Source: DATKKG01 sp035543015 (lineage in GTDB: Archaea; Thermoproteota; Nitrososphaeria; Conexivisphaerales; DTJL01). Taken from it: a stretch of DNA of 64,000 nucleotides. How positions within the stretch are numbered: position 1 is the stretch's first letter; every line of letters starts with the position of its first letter. Below, in pieces: positions 33,076-41,252 of the stretch. The notes beneath the pieces were generated by a model. It saw only the letters and a program-made list of their open reading frames with translations, had not been told where the DNA came from and ran no database searches. Position numbers and translations under genes: made by a program. The stretch spans positions 1 to 64,000 of the forward strand of contig DATKKG010000040.1 of the NCBI GenBank assembly GCA_035543015.1. The letters are read 5' to 3'.

Positions 33076-33957
33076 CTATGTGAAGTCCTTCCTCTCGAAG
33101 AGGATCAGGCCGATGACGGCGGTGATCACGAAGTATCCCAGGAGGATCATCAGCCCTTCAGGGATCGTCACGTTGTAGGTCGTCAAGCTGATCCGCCCGC
33201 CGGGCCCGAAGGTCTGCGTCACTACGTGTGGCGGATAGGCGGGCTTCCCCGTGACCGGGTCCACCACCATCACGTTGCTTATGATGCCGGCGCCGTAGGT
33301 CAGGATGAACCAGGGCTCCACCTTCACCAGGTCGGAGACGAGGAACTCGAGGAAGGAGAACACGAAGAGCAGGAGGATGGCCGTGACGAGGATGGAGTAC
33401 GAAGAGGTCTTGAAGAGGGAGCTGAAGAAGAAGGTGAACCCCATGACGGCGACAAGGTAGACTATGGAGAAGGCGACGGACTCGAGGAACTCGACGGGCA
33501 CGCCGGAGGGGAAGTAGTAGAGCCCGTTCGCGATCGTTATCGCCAGGAAGACGGTGAATACGAGCATCGAGGCGGTGAAGGCGGCGATCCACTTGCCCAC
33601 GTAGACCGACGACCTGCGGATGGGATTGGGGATAAGGAAGTAGCCGGTCCTGTTCTGGAACTCGGACGCGATGGCGTCCCCTCCGAAGAAGATGCCCGAG
33701 AGTATCACGATGAAGGTGACGACGCGACCCCACCAGTTCGAATAGAAGGTGAGGGCCCCGCTCTTCAGGAAGCTGTCGGGCCTGTAGTAGCCCACTAGGA
33801 CGGTCAGAAGGGCGCCTATCAGGATCGTGATCAGGAGGAGTATGTAGAACCTCCTCGAGCCGAAGAAGTTCTTGAACTCGTATTTCGAGATGGTCCAGAT
33901 CTGCGAAGGGGTGGACGGCACGACGGCGGCGTGAGTTGTCTGTGTCATGGCGATCAC
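33076..33957 (-). CDS. ABC-2 type exporter, permease subunit
   Basis: The 293-residue protein has about six membrane segments. IWTISKYEFKNFFGSRRFYILLL is the usual N-terminal amphipathic helix and TM1, FGGDAIASEFQNRTGYFLIPNPIRRSSVYVGKW is the coupling-helix motif for the ATPase. The GTG start overlaps the ATPase stop by 4 nt; ATG three codons later is an alternative. It pairs with the ATPase upstream to form the third exporter in the window. Confidence 0.82.
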   Translation of the reverse strand: MIAMTQTTHAAVVPSTPSQIWTISKYEFKNFFGSRRFYILLLITILIGALLTVLVGYYRPDSFLKSGALTFYSNWWGRVVTFIVILSGIFFGGDAIASEFQNRTGYFLIPNPIRRSSVYVGKWIAAFTASMLVFTVFLAITIANGLYYFPSGVPVEFLESVAFSIVYLVAVMGFTFFFSSLFKTSSYSILVTAILLLFVFSFLEFLVSDLVKVEPWFILTYGAGIISNVMVVDPVTGKPAYPPHVVTQTFGPGGRISLTTYNVTIPEGLMILLGYFVITAVIGLILFERKDFT

Positions 33958-34901
33958 TTTGTGTCCTTGATCAGGTTCAGGTAGGCATCCTCGAGCGCCA
34001 GCGAAGCCTCCTGAAAGCCGATCACTCCGACGTTCATGGCCACCAGGTCGCCGAGAAGCCTTTCCCGGGTCTCGACGCCACCCTTGATCCCTATCCTGTA
34101 GTTGAGAGGGTCGGGGCTGCTGACCGAAGTCACTCCCTGGAGGGTCGATATCCTGTCCATCAGCTTGGCGTCCGAGGGGCGCGCGAGCGTCACCTCTATG
34201 ATCTCACCGGAGGAGGCGAAGCGGGAGGAGACGTTGGCGAGGGAGTCGTATACGAGCAGCTTCCCGTGGTCGATCATGGCCACGTCGTCGCAGATCTCGG
34301 TCACCTCGCTGAGCAGGTGGGAGCTCATGAAGATGAGCTTCCCCTTCTTCTTGAGGGACTTGACTATGCCCCTCACCTCGCTCATCCCTCTGGGGTCCAG
34401 CCCGTTGGTGGGCTCGTCGAGTATGACGATGTCGGGGTCGTCCAGGATGGCTGACGCGATGTCGATCCTCTGCTTCATCCCTTTTGAGAACTTGCCCACG
34501 CGCTTGTCGATCCATTCCTCCATCATGACCTCGGTGATGCTCTCCTCTATCCTCCGCTTCCTTTCGTCCTTGGGGATCCCCCTCAGTTCGGCCACCATCA
34601 TGAGGGCCGTCCTCGGGGTGAGGGCGGGGTATATCTCCGGGGTCTCGACGAGGGTCCCGCAGTTGGCAAGGGCCTTCTTCTTGTCCTTGTGCACGTCGGT
34701 GCCGTTGATCAGCGCCCTGCCCTGGCTGGGCCTGATCAGTTCCGTGAAGATCTTGAGGGTCGTCGTCTTGCCCGCCCCGTTCGGGCCAAGGAACCCGACG
34801 CACTTGGAGCCCTCCAGCTTCAGGTTGAGGTTTGACAGGGCCACGAAGGCGCCGTAGCTCTTCGAAAGGCCCACGGCCTCTATGGAAGCGGAAGCCATCA
34901 T
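33954..34901 (-). CDS. ABC-2 type exporter, ATP-binding subunit
   Basis: The 315-residue ATPase has Walker A GPNGAGKTTTL, signature FSKGMKQR, Walker B IVILDEPTNGLDP and switch His in SSHLLSEVTEICDDV. The sequence is typical of NatA/CcmA-like exporters. ATG 34901 (or 34898) fits the tttaac box at about 34923-34930 better than the in-frame ATG at 34919. It encodes the energising subunit for the permease at 33076. The substrate is unknown. Confidence 0.85.
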   Translation of the reverse strand: MMASASIEAVGLSKSYGAFVALSNLNLKLEGSKCVGFLGPNGAGKTTTLKIFTELIRPSQGRALINGTDVHKDKKKALANCGTLVETPEIYPALTPRTALMMVAELRGIPKDERKRRIEESITEVMMEEWIDKRVGKFSKGMKQRIDIASAILDDPDIVILDEPTNGLDPRGMSEVRGIVKSLKKKGKLIFMSSHLLSEVTEICDDVAMIDHGKLLVYDSLANVSSRFASSGEIIEVTLARPSDAKLMDRISTLQGVTSVSSPDPLNYRIGIKGGVETRERLLGDLVAMNVGVIGFQEASLALEDAYLNLIKDTK

Positions 34902-35026
34902 CAGGCACTCCGATGCCATCGGGTTAAAAGTGTTAGCCCGTTCGCGAGCCGGTGGCTCTAAGGGCCGTGGGCCGTGAATCGCCTGAACCGCTTAAATCGC
35001 GCGACGCGAAGCCAGAAGCCGCCGTG

Positions 35027-35467
35027 ATGTTCGAAGAGGCCAGGGAGTTCGCCGGAGATCGCGAGGCCCTATGGAGGAGGGCATCGAAGGTCGAGGATGT
35101 GCCCAGGTACTGGCACGGCACGAAGGAGCTCACTGCCGTCTCCAAGGAGGGATCTGTCACGAAGGCGAAGGTCCGGTTCGCTTTCGGCGGCTCGGGCACG
35201 GCCGAGTACGAGGTCCGCGAGACGGAAAGGAAGTTGGTGATCCGCTACGTCTCCGGCCCGTTCGTGGGGACCCAGGAGGTCTGGATCGACATGGCCGGGA
35301 TAGCCACGAAGTGGGACGTCCGGTTCCGCGGGATCTTCAGGATAGCTTCAGGGTGGAACGAAGATCACTTCAGAGAGGGATCGAAGCATGCCCTTGAGAG
35401 GCTGTGCGAGGGCCTGGATGCCCGGAGCCCGGGCCCAGGGGACCGAGCGGCCCCTCGCGAAGGTTGA
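35027..35467 (+). CDS. SRPBCC/START-like lipid-binding fold protein
   Basis: The 146-residue product resembles polyketide cyclase/START-fold proteins: FAGDREALWRRASKVEDVPRYWHGTKELTAVSKEG is the first helix and strand of the hydrophobic pocket, and WDVRFRGIFRIASGWNEDHFREGSKHALERL closes it with the long C-terminal helix. ATG 35027 lies about 30 nt after a cttaaat box at 34991-34997. A longer frame from 34952 overlaps that box. Ligand is unknown. Confidence 0.7.
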   Translation: MFEEAREFAGDREALWRRASKVEDVPRYWHGTKELTAVSKEGSVTKAKVRFAFGGSGTAEYEVRETERKLVIRYVSGPFVGTQEVWIDMAGIATKWDVRFRGIFRIASGWNEDHFREGSKHALERLCEGLDARSPGPGDRAAPREG

Positions 35468-35519
35468 TGCCCCGTCCGCTCCGTCTCGTTGTGTAAACAT
35501 GGTCGTAAGCTTAAACATT

Positions 35520-35553
35520 TAAGTAAGTGGAAACGATTAATGATAAGTAAGTG
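35520..35553 (+). promoter_or_regulatory. Promoter with a 10-nt direct repeat before the dehydratase-like operon
   Basis: The region 35490-35550 is AT-rich, with cttaaac at 35509-35515 and atttaag near 35517-35523. TAAGTAAGTG occurs at 35520-35529 and again at 35544-35553, where it covers the GTG start. The repeat could be an operator. Confidence 0.4.
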
Positions 35554-36849
35554 TTGGGATTGACCGACCAGCGATATGTAAACATGTGGACGGAGCTGGG
35601 CCTGAACCTGCAGAAGCACGACATTCTGCTGGGGGCCCTTGGACAGATCTATGGCGACCTGTTCATGACGCAGAAGAACAGGCCAGAGGGGATGAAGTAC
35701 TTCGACTTTGTTATGTCGGAGGTTCATGGGCTCAGGATCAAGGAGATCGTGGACAAGAAGAAGGAAGGCAAGAAGGTCATCGGCGCGTTCTGCCTCTACG
35801 TCCCCGAGGAGCTGGTGTACGCCTCCGGCTCCACGATGGTTGGCCTGTGCGGCGGCGCCGACTTCTCGATTCCGGACGCGGAGACCGTCCTCCCGAGGAA
35901 CATGTGCCCCCTGATCAAGTCGTTCTATGGATTCAAGGTGGGAGGGACATGCCCCTACTTCCAGTCGTGCGACATGGTCGTCGGCGAGACCACCTGTGAC
36001 GGGAAGAAGAAGACGTACGAGCTGCTCAACGACCTGGTGCCAACATACGTGATGGAGATCCCCCACAAGAACGACACGCCCCAGGCCAAGCAACTGTGGC
36101 TGACGGAAGTCAAGCTGTTCAAGAGCAAGATGGAGGCCCTCACCGGGAAGACCATCGAGAAGGACGCCGTCAAGGAGGCCATCAGGCTGATCAACGCCAA
36201 GCGGGCCGCGATGAAGAGGGTCAGCGAAACGCGCAAGGCTTCGCCTCCGCCGATAAGCGGCCTTGACGGCCTCCTGGTGAACCAGGTGAGCTTCTACGAC
36301 GACGTCCCAAGGTTCACCCAGAAGGTCAACGAGCTGGCGGACGAGCTGGAGAAGCGCAACAGGGAAGGCAACGGCGTCGGCGACCCGAGCAGGCCGAGGC
36401 TGATGTTCTCGGGATGCCCGATGGCCATCCCCAACTGGAAGCTGCACTCCATAATCGAGTCCATGGGAGTGCCCGTCGTGGCCGAGGAGAGCTGCATAGG
36501 CTCCCGCTACTTCACGGACCCGGTCCAGCCAAAGGGCGACTCCATGGAGAGCCTCCTTGAGGCGATAGTCGACAAGTACTCCAAGATCTCCTGCGCCTGC
36601 TTCACGCCGAACCAGCAGAGGATCACGAACGTCGTGGAGATGGCGCACGACTTCAAGGCCAGCGGCGTCATCTACAACGTCCTCCAGTACTGCCAGACAT
36701 ACAACGTAGAGGCGATACGGGTCGAGAGGGCGCTCAAGGCGGCCGGAATGCCGATGCTGAAGATCGAGACCGACTACGGCTCCGAGGACGTGGAGCAGAT
36801 CAGGACGAGGGTCGAAGCGTTCACAGAGATGCTCCGCCCTTCCCGATGA
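35551..36849 (+). CDS. 2-hydroxyacyl-CoA dehydratase/double-cubane-cluster family protein (single subunit)
   Basis: The 432-residue protein is a member of the HgdB/BcrB/BadE family. PRNMCPLIKSFYGF, DMVVGETTCDGKKKTYE, SGCPMAIPNW, EESCIGSRYF and QYCQTYNVEA are its conserved cysteine-bearing motifs; Cys lie at 81, 100, 119, 134, 140, 149, 289, 315, 348, 350 and 381. Dehydratases and benzoyl-CoA reductases normally need two different subunits of this type. Here there is only one, next to an activator, which is the layout of double-cubane cluster proteins (YjiM/YjiL type). It would take electrons from the activator and reduce a small substrate. GTG 35551 is the only start that fits. Confidence 0.83.
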   Translation: MLGLTDQRYVNMWTELGLNLQKHDILLGALGQIYGDLFMTQKNRPEGMKYFDFVMSEVHGLRIKEIVDKKKEGKKVIGAFCLYVPEELVYASGSTMVGLCGGADFSIPDAETVLPRNMCPLIKSFYGFKVGGTCPYFQSCDMVVGETTCDGKKKTYELLNDLVPTYVMEIPHKNDTPQAKQLWLTEVKLFKSKMEALTGKTIEKDAVKEAIRLINAKRAAMKRVSETRKASPPPISGLDGLLVNQVSFYDDVPRFTQKVNELADELEKRNREGNGVGDPSRPRLMFSGCPMAIPNWKLHSIIESMGVPVVAEESCIGSRYFTDPVQPKGDSMESLLEAIVDKYSKISCACFTPNQQRITNVVEMAHDFKASGVIYNVLQYCQTYNVEAIRVERALKAAGMPMLKIETDYGSEDVEQIRTRVEAFTEMLRPSR

Positions 36850-36862
36850 AAGGGTGAGTCGC

Positions 36863-37672
36863 ATGGCCGTGGCGGGAGTGGACGTGGGCGCGGTGGCGAC
36901 GAAGGTCGTCATCATGACCGGCGGCAGGGCAGTGGCATCTCACGTCCTCCCCTCCGGCTTTGACGGGAACGGCGCCGCAAAGCGGGGGCTGAGGCTCGCC
37001 CTGGCAAAGGCCCAGATCGCGCGGAACGATCTGGGTTACATCGTCTCCACGGGCTACGGCAGGAGGGGCTTCAGCGAGGCTGGCAGGGCGGTCACCGAAA
37101 TCACGGCCCATGCCGAAGGGGCGAGGGCCATCTTTCCCGAGGCGAGGACCGTGGTCGACATCGGAGGGCAGGACAGCAAGGCCATAAGCCTCAACGAAAG
37201 CGGCCAGGTGTCAAACTTCATGATGAACGACAAGTGCGCCGCGGGAACGGGCAGGTTCATCGAGGTGATGGCCCGCGTCCTGCATCTGAGCATAGGCAGG
37301 ATGGGTGAGATGGCCCTGCTGAGCACCAGCCCCGCCAAGATCAACAGCATGTGCACGGTCTTCTCCGAAACGGAGGTGATCTCCCTCCTGACGAACGGCA
37401 GGAGCCGGGAGGACGTTGCCGCGGGCCTCTGCGAGTCGATAGCGAGGAGGGTCTCTTCGATGGTCAAGTACGTGGGGGTCCGGGAGAGGGTCGTGTTCTC
37501 CGGCGGAGTGGCCAAGAACGTCGGGATGGTGGCAGCGCTGGAGAAGGAGCTGGGGACGAAGATGCTCATTCCGCCCGAACCCCAGATAGTCGGAGCCCTG
37601 GGGGCAGCCATACTCGCGGAGAGGGTGATGGGGGAAGGGACGAAAGCCGTTCCCATCCCCGAAGCAAAGTAG
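36863..37672 (+). CDS. ATP-dependent activator of 2-hydroxyacyl-CoA dehydratase (BadF/BcrA/HgdC type)
   Basis: The 269-residue protein is an ASKHA-fold ATPase that binds one [4Fe-4S] cluster between two subunits and injects a low-potential electron into its partner. It has GVDVGAVATK (phosphate 1), the cluster cysteines in NDKCAAGTGRF and SMCTVFSETEV, DIGGQDSKAI (phosphate 2) and VVFSGGVAKNVG (adenosine). It follows the dehydratase-like gene by 13 nt and must be its partner. The ATG at 36863 is preferred over GTG 36854 because it gives the standard start of the ASKHA domain. Confidence 0.87.
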   Translation: MAVAGVDVGAVATKVVIMTGGRAVASHVLPSGFDGNGAAKRGLRLALAKAQIARNDLGYIVSTGYGRRGFSEAGRAVTEITAHAEGARAIFPEARTVVDIGGQDSKAISLNESGQVSNFMMNDKCAAGTGRFIEVMARVLHLSIGRMGEMALLSTSPAKINSMCTVFSETEVISLLTNGRSREDVAAGLCESIARRVSSMVKYVGVRERVVFSGGVAKNVGMVAALEKELGTKMLIPPEPQIVGALGAAILAERVMGEGTKAVPIPEAK

Positions 37673-37677
37673 ATGCC

Positions 37678-37929
37678 GTGGGGGACCCTGGGGGAGAGCT
37701 GGGCTTGCAGTGCAGGGGATGCGGAGGGCTCATGCGGGTCAGCGGAAACACCTCATGCAGCGGAGAGATCGAATACTACTGCAGGGCCTGCGACCTGGTG
37801 GTGATCTACGATACGAAGAGGGCTTCGATCGACGAGGGCAAGAGCGCGGAACACACGGAATCGCTGAGGAAGCTGAGGGCCCAGATGGCGGCTGAGACGG
37901 CGGCCAAGAACTCGTCGCCGCATGGGTAG
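37678..37929 (+). CDS. Small zinc-ribbon protein in the dehydratase-like operon
   Basis: GTG 37678 opens an 83-residue frame with LQCRGCGGLMRV and EYYCRACDLVVIY, a CxxC...CxxC zinc ribbon, then a helical charged tail (RKLRAQMAAETAAK). It starts 5 nt after the activator stop, so it is the third gene of the operon. Small zinc ribbons often help cluster assembly or bind partners; a role with the redox pair is inferred from position. Confidence 0.6.
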   Translation: MGDPGGELGLQCRGCGGLMRVSGNTSCSGEIEYYCRACDLVVIYDTKRASIDEGKSAEHTESLRKLRAQMAAETAAKNSSPHG

Positions 37930-38126
37930 CCGACGGCGAGGACCCCCGTGCCAAGGCTTTTCGGGGTGAGCATGGGCGTGAGGTTGCCTGGCCCGAAGGG
38001 CTGCGCGACGAGGATCGCCATCGGCATCGGCACCTTGGCTTTCATTCCTTGCCCATGGGTGTGCAGGGCCAGGTGTGTTTCAGTGCCAATCCGGACCGGA
38101 GGGGAAAGAGAGGGCCGGCTGTCCGC
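37930..38126. other. Intergenic region between the zinc-ribbon and UppP genes
   Basis: This 197-bp gap is GC-rich and shows no clear gene, T-run or repeat. A frame on the minus strand starting at 38045 runs into the zinc-ribbon gene but lacks promoter and family support. Confidence 0.3.
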
Positions 38127-38930
38127 CTAGCCGAAGCCCGAGAGGATGCTTGTGATTCCGCTGAGTATGGCGAGGATGCCGAGGGCCGCAACGAGGACCG
38201 TGATCCTGCTGCTGGCGGCGACCCTCAGAAGGACCCTGATGAAGACCATGCTGACCAGCATGGCGACCAGGATGGCGACCGCGATGACCGGGACGGTGAC
38301 GGCGCTGACGACGGAGCTGAGGCCGACGTCGGAGAAGAGCACCGAGACCCCGGCCGCACCCACGGAGGCGGGTATCAGCGCCAGGAAGGAGAGCTTGAAC
38401 GAATCCTCCGGCTTCAGGCCGAGCAGGAGCATGGCGGACACCGTGACCCCCGACCTGCTCACTCCGGGGAGCGCGGAGAGCCCCTGCGCGATGCCTATCA
38501 GCACGTCGTCCTTCAGGGTGAGGTCCATTATCCCGCGGGACGGGGCCTTTCGGTTCTTCGCGTACCTTATGAGCGCAGCGTCGGCGAGCAGTACTACGCC
38601 GAGGATGACCATCGGCACTCCTATGGCGGGCGTGGTGGCGGTCTCGGAGACGAGGAGGAAGAGGCCTACGCCGACGAGGCCGGTGATCGTCGTCACGACG
38701 AGAAGGAACTTGAGGAGGATCCTTCCCTCCTGGCTTCCGCGGCCGACGAGCGCCTTGAGGACATCGAGGACCTCCCTACGGAAATAGAACAGCGCCGCCA
38801 GGAAGGTCCCGGCCTCAAGGAACAGGCCGAGGGAGTACGCCTGCTTGAAGTCCAGGCCGAAGAGGTAGGTGGAGACGATTATGATCTGGGTCTTGCTGCT
38901 GATCGGGAGCCATTCGCTTATCCCCTGCAC
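38127..38930 (-). CDS. uppP: Undecaprenyl-diphosphatase (UppP/BacA), N-terminus unclear
   Basis: The 267-residue membrane protein has about seven helices with the two catalytic motifs SEWLPISSKTQ (Glu near residue 6) and LPGVSRSGVT. It removes the terminal phosphate of a polyprenyl diphosphate lipid carrier so it can be reused for glycan assembly. Family members start with about 12 more residues (NWLLGVILGLVQGISEW). Here those residues are encoded upstream in the same frame but no ATG, GTG or TTG precedes them: an in-frame ATG at 38990 is followed by TGA. A one-base deletion at 38960 would create an open start. The gene is otherwise complete. Confidence 0.8.
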   Translation of the reverse strand: MQGISEWLPISSKTQIIIVSTYLFGLDFKQAYSLGLFLEAGTFLAALFYFRREVLDVLKALVGRGSQEGRILLKFLLVVTTITGLVGVGLFLLVSETATTPAIGVPMVILGVVLLADAALIRYAKNRKAPSRGIMDLTLKDDVLIGIAQGLSALPGVSRSGVTVSAMLLLGLKPEDSFKLSFLALIPASVGAAGVSVLFSDVGLSSVVSAVTVPVIAVAILVAMLVSMVFIRVLLRVAASSRITVLVAALGILAILSGITSILSGFG

Positions 38931-39028
38931 CAGGCCGAGGATGACGCCTAGCAGCCAGTTAGCCAGACTTCAACACCAGCGTGACGACATGAAGGACGAA
39001 GGGAGGGCGTTTTAAACTCGTTGCCCGG

Positions 39029-39850
39029 TCATGAAGGCGATATCTTCGAGACCTCTTCCGCGAGGGCCCTGGTGGCTGCGTCCCTCTCCTGCACCAGCTG
39101 GAGCCTCTCGCTCTTCTTCGCTTCGAGGGCCGCCAAGGCCTCCGAAGCGCTCGCCAGCTGCCTCTTGCCTTCCCTGTAGAGCAGCTCCTCCCCCTGGACC
39201 GAGACTATCTGCGACTCGAGCTCCTCGAGCTCCTTCTGCAGACGAGCGGCCTCGGCCTCGTACTCCGCGGTGGAAGGGGGACTCTCCCCGAGGAACCTCT
39301 GCCAGAGCCGGCGGGCGTTGGCCTGGCCCTTGACCCTGGAGATGGTGGCCCGCTGGTCCTCCAATTCCGACGCGACCTTCTCCTGCCGTCTCTTCAGGTC
39401 GGCGAGCTGGGAGCCGAAGTAGGAGGCGTCGCGGTTGCCCAACGCCTGGATGACCTTCGCCTCCGCTTCCCTGGCCTGCGCGATCTGGGCATCGAGGTCG
39501 GGCGACGACGCCGACCTGGAGAGGGAATCCAGGATGTCTGCCTTCCTGGCCCTGTAGCTCTCGGTGATGAGAGCCGGCGCCGGCAGGTTCGCTTCGAAGT
39601 CCTCCAGAAGGAGGCGCAGGCTCTTCATCCACCCTTCCAAGCCGTAGTCGGAGCCGGGGACGAAGGTCTGCTTCCCCAGCCTCTCGAGCGACTGGACGGT
39701 CCTGTCCTTCAAGGTCTGAAGGTCGGCCGGGGGCTCACTTTCGGTGAGGTGTATCCTGTGCTCGTGGAACTCCTGCTTCCGATGCTTGACCTTCTTCGAA
39801 GAGGAGCCCCTGCGCGCGTAGGAGCCTCCCCTTCCTCCGTAGCCGGACAT
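39029..39850 (-). CDS. Coiled-coil protein
   Basis: The 273-residue protein has a short Gly/Arg/Ser-rich start (SGYGGRGGSYARRGSSSKKV), then helix. Residues 100-270 are long coiled coils (LQKELEELESQIVSVQGEELLYREG and similar). I recognise no catalytic domain. ATG 39850 lies 30 nt after a tcttaaaa box (39879-39887, reverse). The basic low-complexity head suggests nucleic-acid binding, but this is inference. Confidence 0.65.
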   Translation of the reverse strand: MSGYGGRGGSYARRGSSSKKVKHRKQEFHEHRIHLTESEPPADLQTLKDRTVQSLERLGKQTFVPGSDYGLEGWMKSLRLLLEDFEANLPAPALITESYRARKADILDSLSRSASSPDLDAQIAQAREAEAKVIQALGNRDASYFGSQLADLKRRQEKVASELEDQRATISRVKGQANARRLWQRFLGESPPSTAEYEAEAARLQKELEELESQIVSVQGEELLYREGKRQLASASEALAALEAKKSERLQLVQERDAATRALAEEVSKISPS

Positions 39851-39904
39851 TACGCGGCTAGTCAGGTGGAGCACGGTTTTAAGAATTAGCCGCGCCGGAG
39901 CCCG

Positions 39905-40303
39905 CTAGGGCCCGGGGGAGCCGGCCGCGGCCGAGCCGCCGTCGATGACCCTCTCCCTGAACCTCCGCATGGCCAGGCCGCGGCATTCCATGCGCCCCGA
40001 CCTGAACCTCTCTTCGACCATCAGACAGCGGTAGTAGCCCACGGAGACCAGGCGTAGGGCGGAGAGGACGAGGTCGGCGTCCTCCTGCCTGATCTTCACC
40101 TGTCCGTCCCTCGGGTTCAGGAGCACGGCCACGGCGTTCTCCAGGTCCCTCTTTCCCGAAATCTGGGTGGCGGCCAGCCTGTCGTCGGCTTCCCTGAGGA
40201 TCCCAAGGATGACGTCTCCAGCGCCGTCCTCCAGGTCCCTGTCGTTGACGCGGTCGGCCAGGGCTTCGAGCTCCTGCCAGAACCGCCCGAGGGAGTCGTC
40301 CAA
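39905..40303 (-). CDS. Uncharacterised helical 132-residue protein
   Basis: The product is mostly alpha-helical (FWQELEALADRVNDRDLEDGA, LENAVAVLLNPRDGQVKI, DLVLSALRLVSVGYYRCLMVEERFRSGR). Family unknown. The TTG start follows a ttaatagg box at about 40324-40331 (reverse) by about 22 nt. It lies 55 nt upstream of the coiled-coil gene on the same strand and may be co-transcribed with it. Confidence 0.55.
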   Translation of the reverse strand: MDDSLGRFWQELEALADRVNDRDLEDGAGDVILGILREADDRLAATQISGKRDLENAVAVLLNPRDGQVKIRQEDADLVLSALRLVSVGYYRCLMVEERFRSGRMECRGLAMRRFRERVIDGGSAAAGSPGP

Positions 40304-40377
40304 CGCAATGCGAGCCGCTGTCGCCTATTAACGGCCTGGGCGGTGGTCGTTATCTACGTCCCGCCGTTTGGAGGGTG

Positions 40378-40530
40378 ATGCCGCGGTTGCCCAAGAGATG
40401 CGCCGTGTGCGGGCAGGTCGTGGTGCCCGGCGAAGGCGAGATGTACTACTGCAAGATGGTGCACAGCCGCTGCAAGGGGTTCGCCAGGCTGAGGGTCATG
40501 GTCGGGCTGCCGCCGTACAGGAAGCGGTAG
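40378..40530 (+). CDS. 50-residue zinc-ribbon protein
   Basis: ATG 40378 opens a 50-codon frame with RCAVCGQVVVPGEGEMYYCKMVHSRCKGF, a four-cysteine zinc-binding pattern, followed by a basic end (RLRVMVGLPPYRKR). The gene is too short for usual length cutoffs but has a good start and compositional bias like the neighbours. The basic surface suggests nucleic-acid binding. Family unknown. Confidence 0.55.
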   Translation: MPRLPKRCAVCGQVVVPGEGEMYYCKMVHSRCKGFARLRVMVGLPPYRKR

Positions 40531-40633
40531 GGGCTTGGGGGGAGGCCACTGGGGAGGCCTCCCCCACGGCGGCGGACGCGACAGGAGGAATCCATAAGAC
40601 TTCAGTCTGCGATACTTACGGTGGAGCGGACCG

Positions 40634-41206
40634 TTGAGCCTGGAAGCGGCGTGGGCCCACATCCTCAACCCGGGGCAGGAGAAGCTGAACCTAGAGGTCT
40701 CCGCCCTGGGAGTCATGGCCAACGGCGAGGTGGACGAGAAGATAGCGAGCCGGCCGTACAGGTTCCACTATTCGGTCCTCTGCGACCCCGACTGGAACCT
40801 GAAGCAGCTCACGGTGGAGCGGATCGGCCATCCGACTACAGGGATAACCCTCTTCACCGACGGGCGGGGGAGGTGGTACAACGCGGCCTGCGAGGAGCTG
40901 AAGGCGCTCGAGGGATGCTCCGACATGGAGCTCTCCGCGTCCGCCTTCACGAACACGATACCCATAAGGAGGCTGGACCTCTCGGAGAACGAGAGGGCCG
41001 AGCTGAGGGTGGCCTTCGTCGACGCGTACACGCTCGGAGTGGGGGTCTCGCAGCAGAGGTATACATGCCTGCGCAGGGGGGAGAGCGAAAGCGCCTACTT
41101 CTACGAAGGCCTGGCGACGGGCATCAGGGTCGAGATCAAGGTGGACGCCGACGGCCTGGTCCTCGACTACCCCAACGTTTTCAGGCGGAACCTGGAACGG
41201 GGTTAG
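40634..41206 (+). CDS. Putative glycolipid-binding protein (PF06475-like)
   Basis: The 190-residue protein matches the putative glycolipid-binding family. Landmarks are YRFHYSVLCDPDWNLKQLTV near the start, SASAFTNTIPIRRLDL near the middle (family: TPFTNTLPIRRL) and GLVLDYPNVFRR at the end. The family is mostly bacterial and its biochemical role is untested. The TTG start gives the expected N-terminus. Confidence 0.78.
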   Translation: MSLEAAWAHILNPGQEKLNLEVSALGVMANGEVDEKIASRPYRFHYSVLCDPDWNLKQLTVERIGHPTTGITLFTDGRGRWYNAACEELKALEGCSDMELSASAFTNTIPIRRLDLSENERAELRVAFVDAYTLGVGVSQQRYTCLRRGESESAYFYEGLATGIRVEIKVDADGLVLDYPNVFRRNLERG

Positions 41207-41252
41207 GCCGGACGGCCATGGAGGTCCGCTGAGAGGTGCTCGGGCACTGACC

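Noticed and set aside
35365..36915. A 516-residue reverse frame
   Set aside because: Antisense shadow of the dehydratase-like gene, whose conserved motifs are on the plus strand.
37806..38045. A 79-codon reverse frame in the gap after the zinc-ribbon gene
   Set aside because: The first 40 residues look like plausible protein, but there is no TATA-like box or clear ribosome-binding site, and the second half is antisense to the zinc-ribbon gene. No family is recognised.
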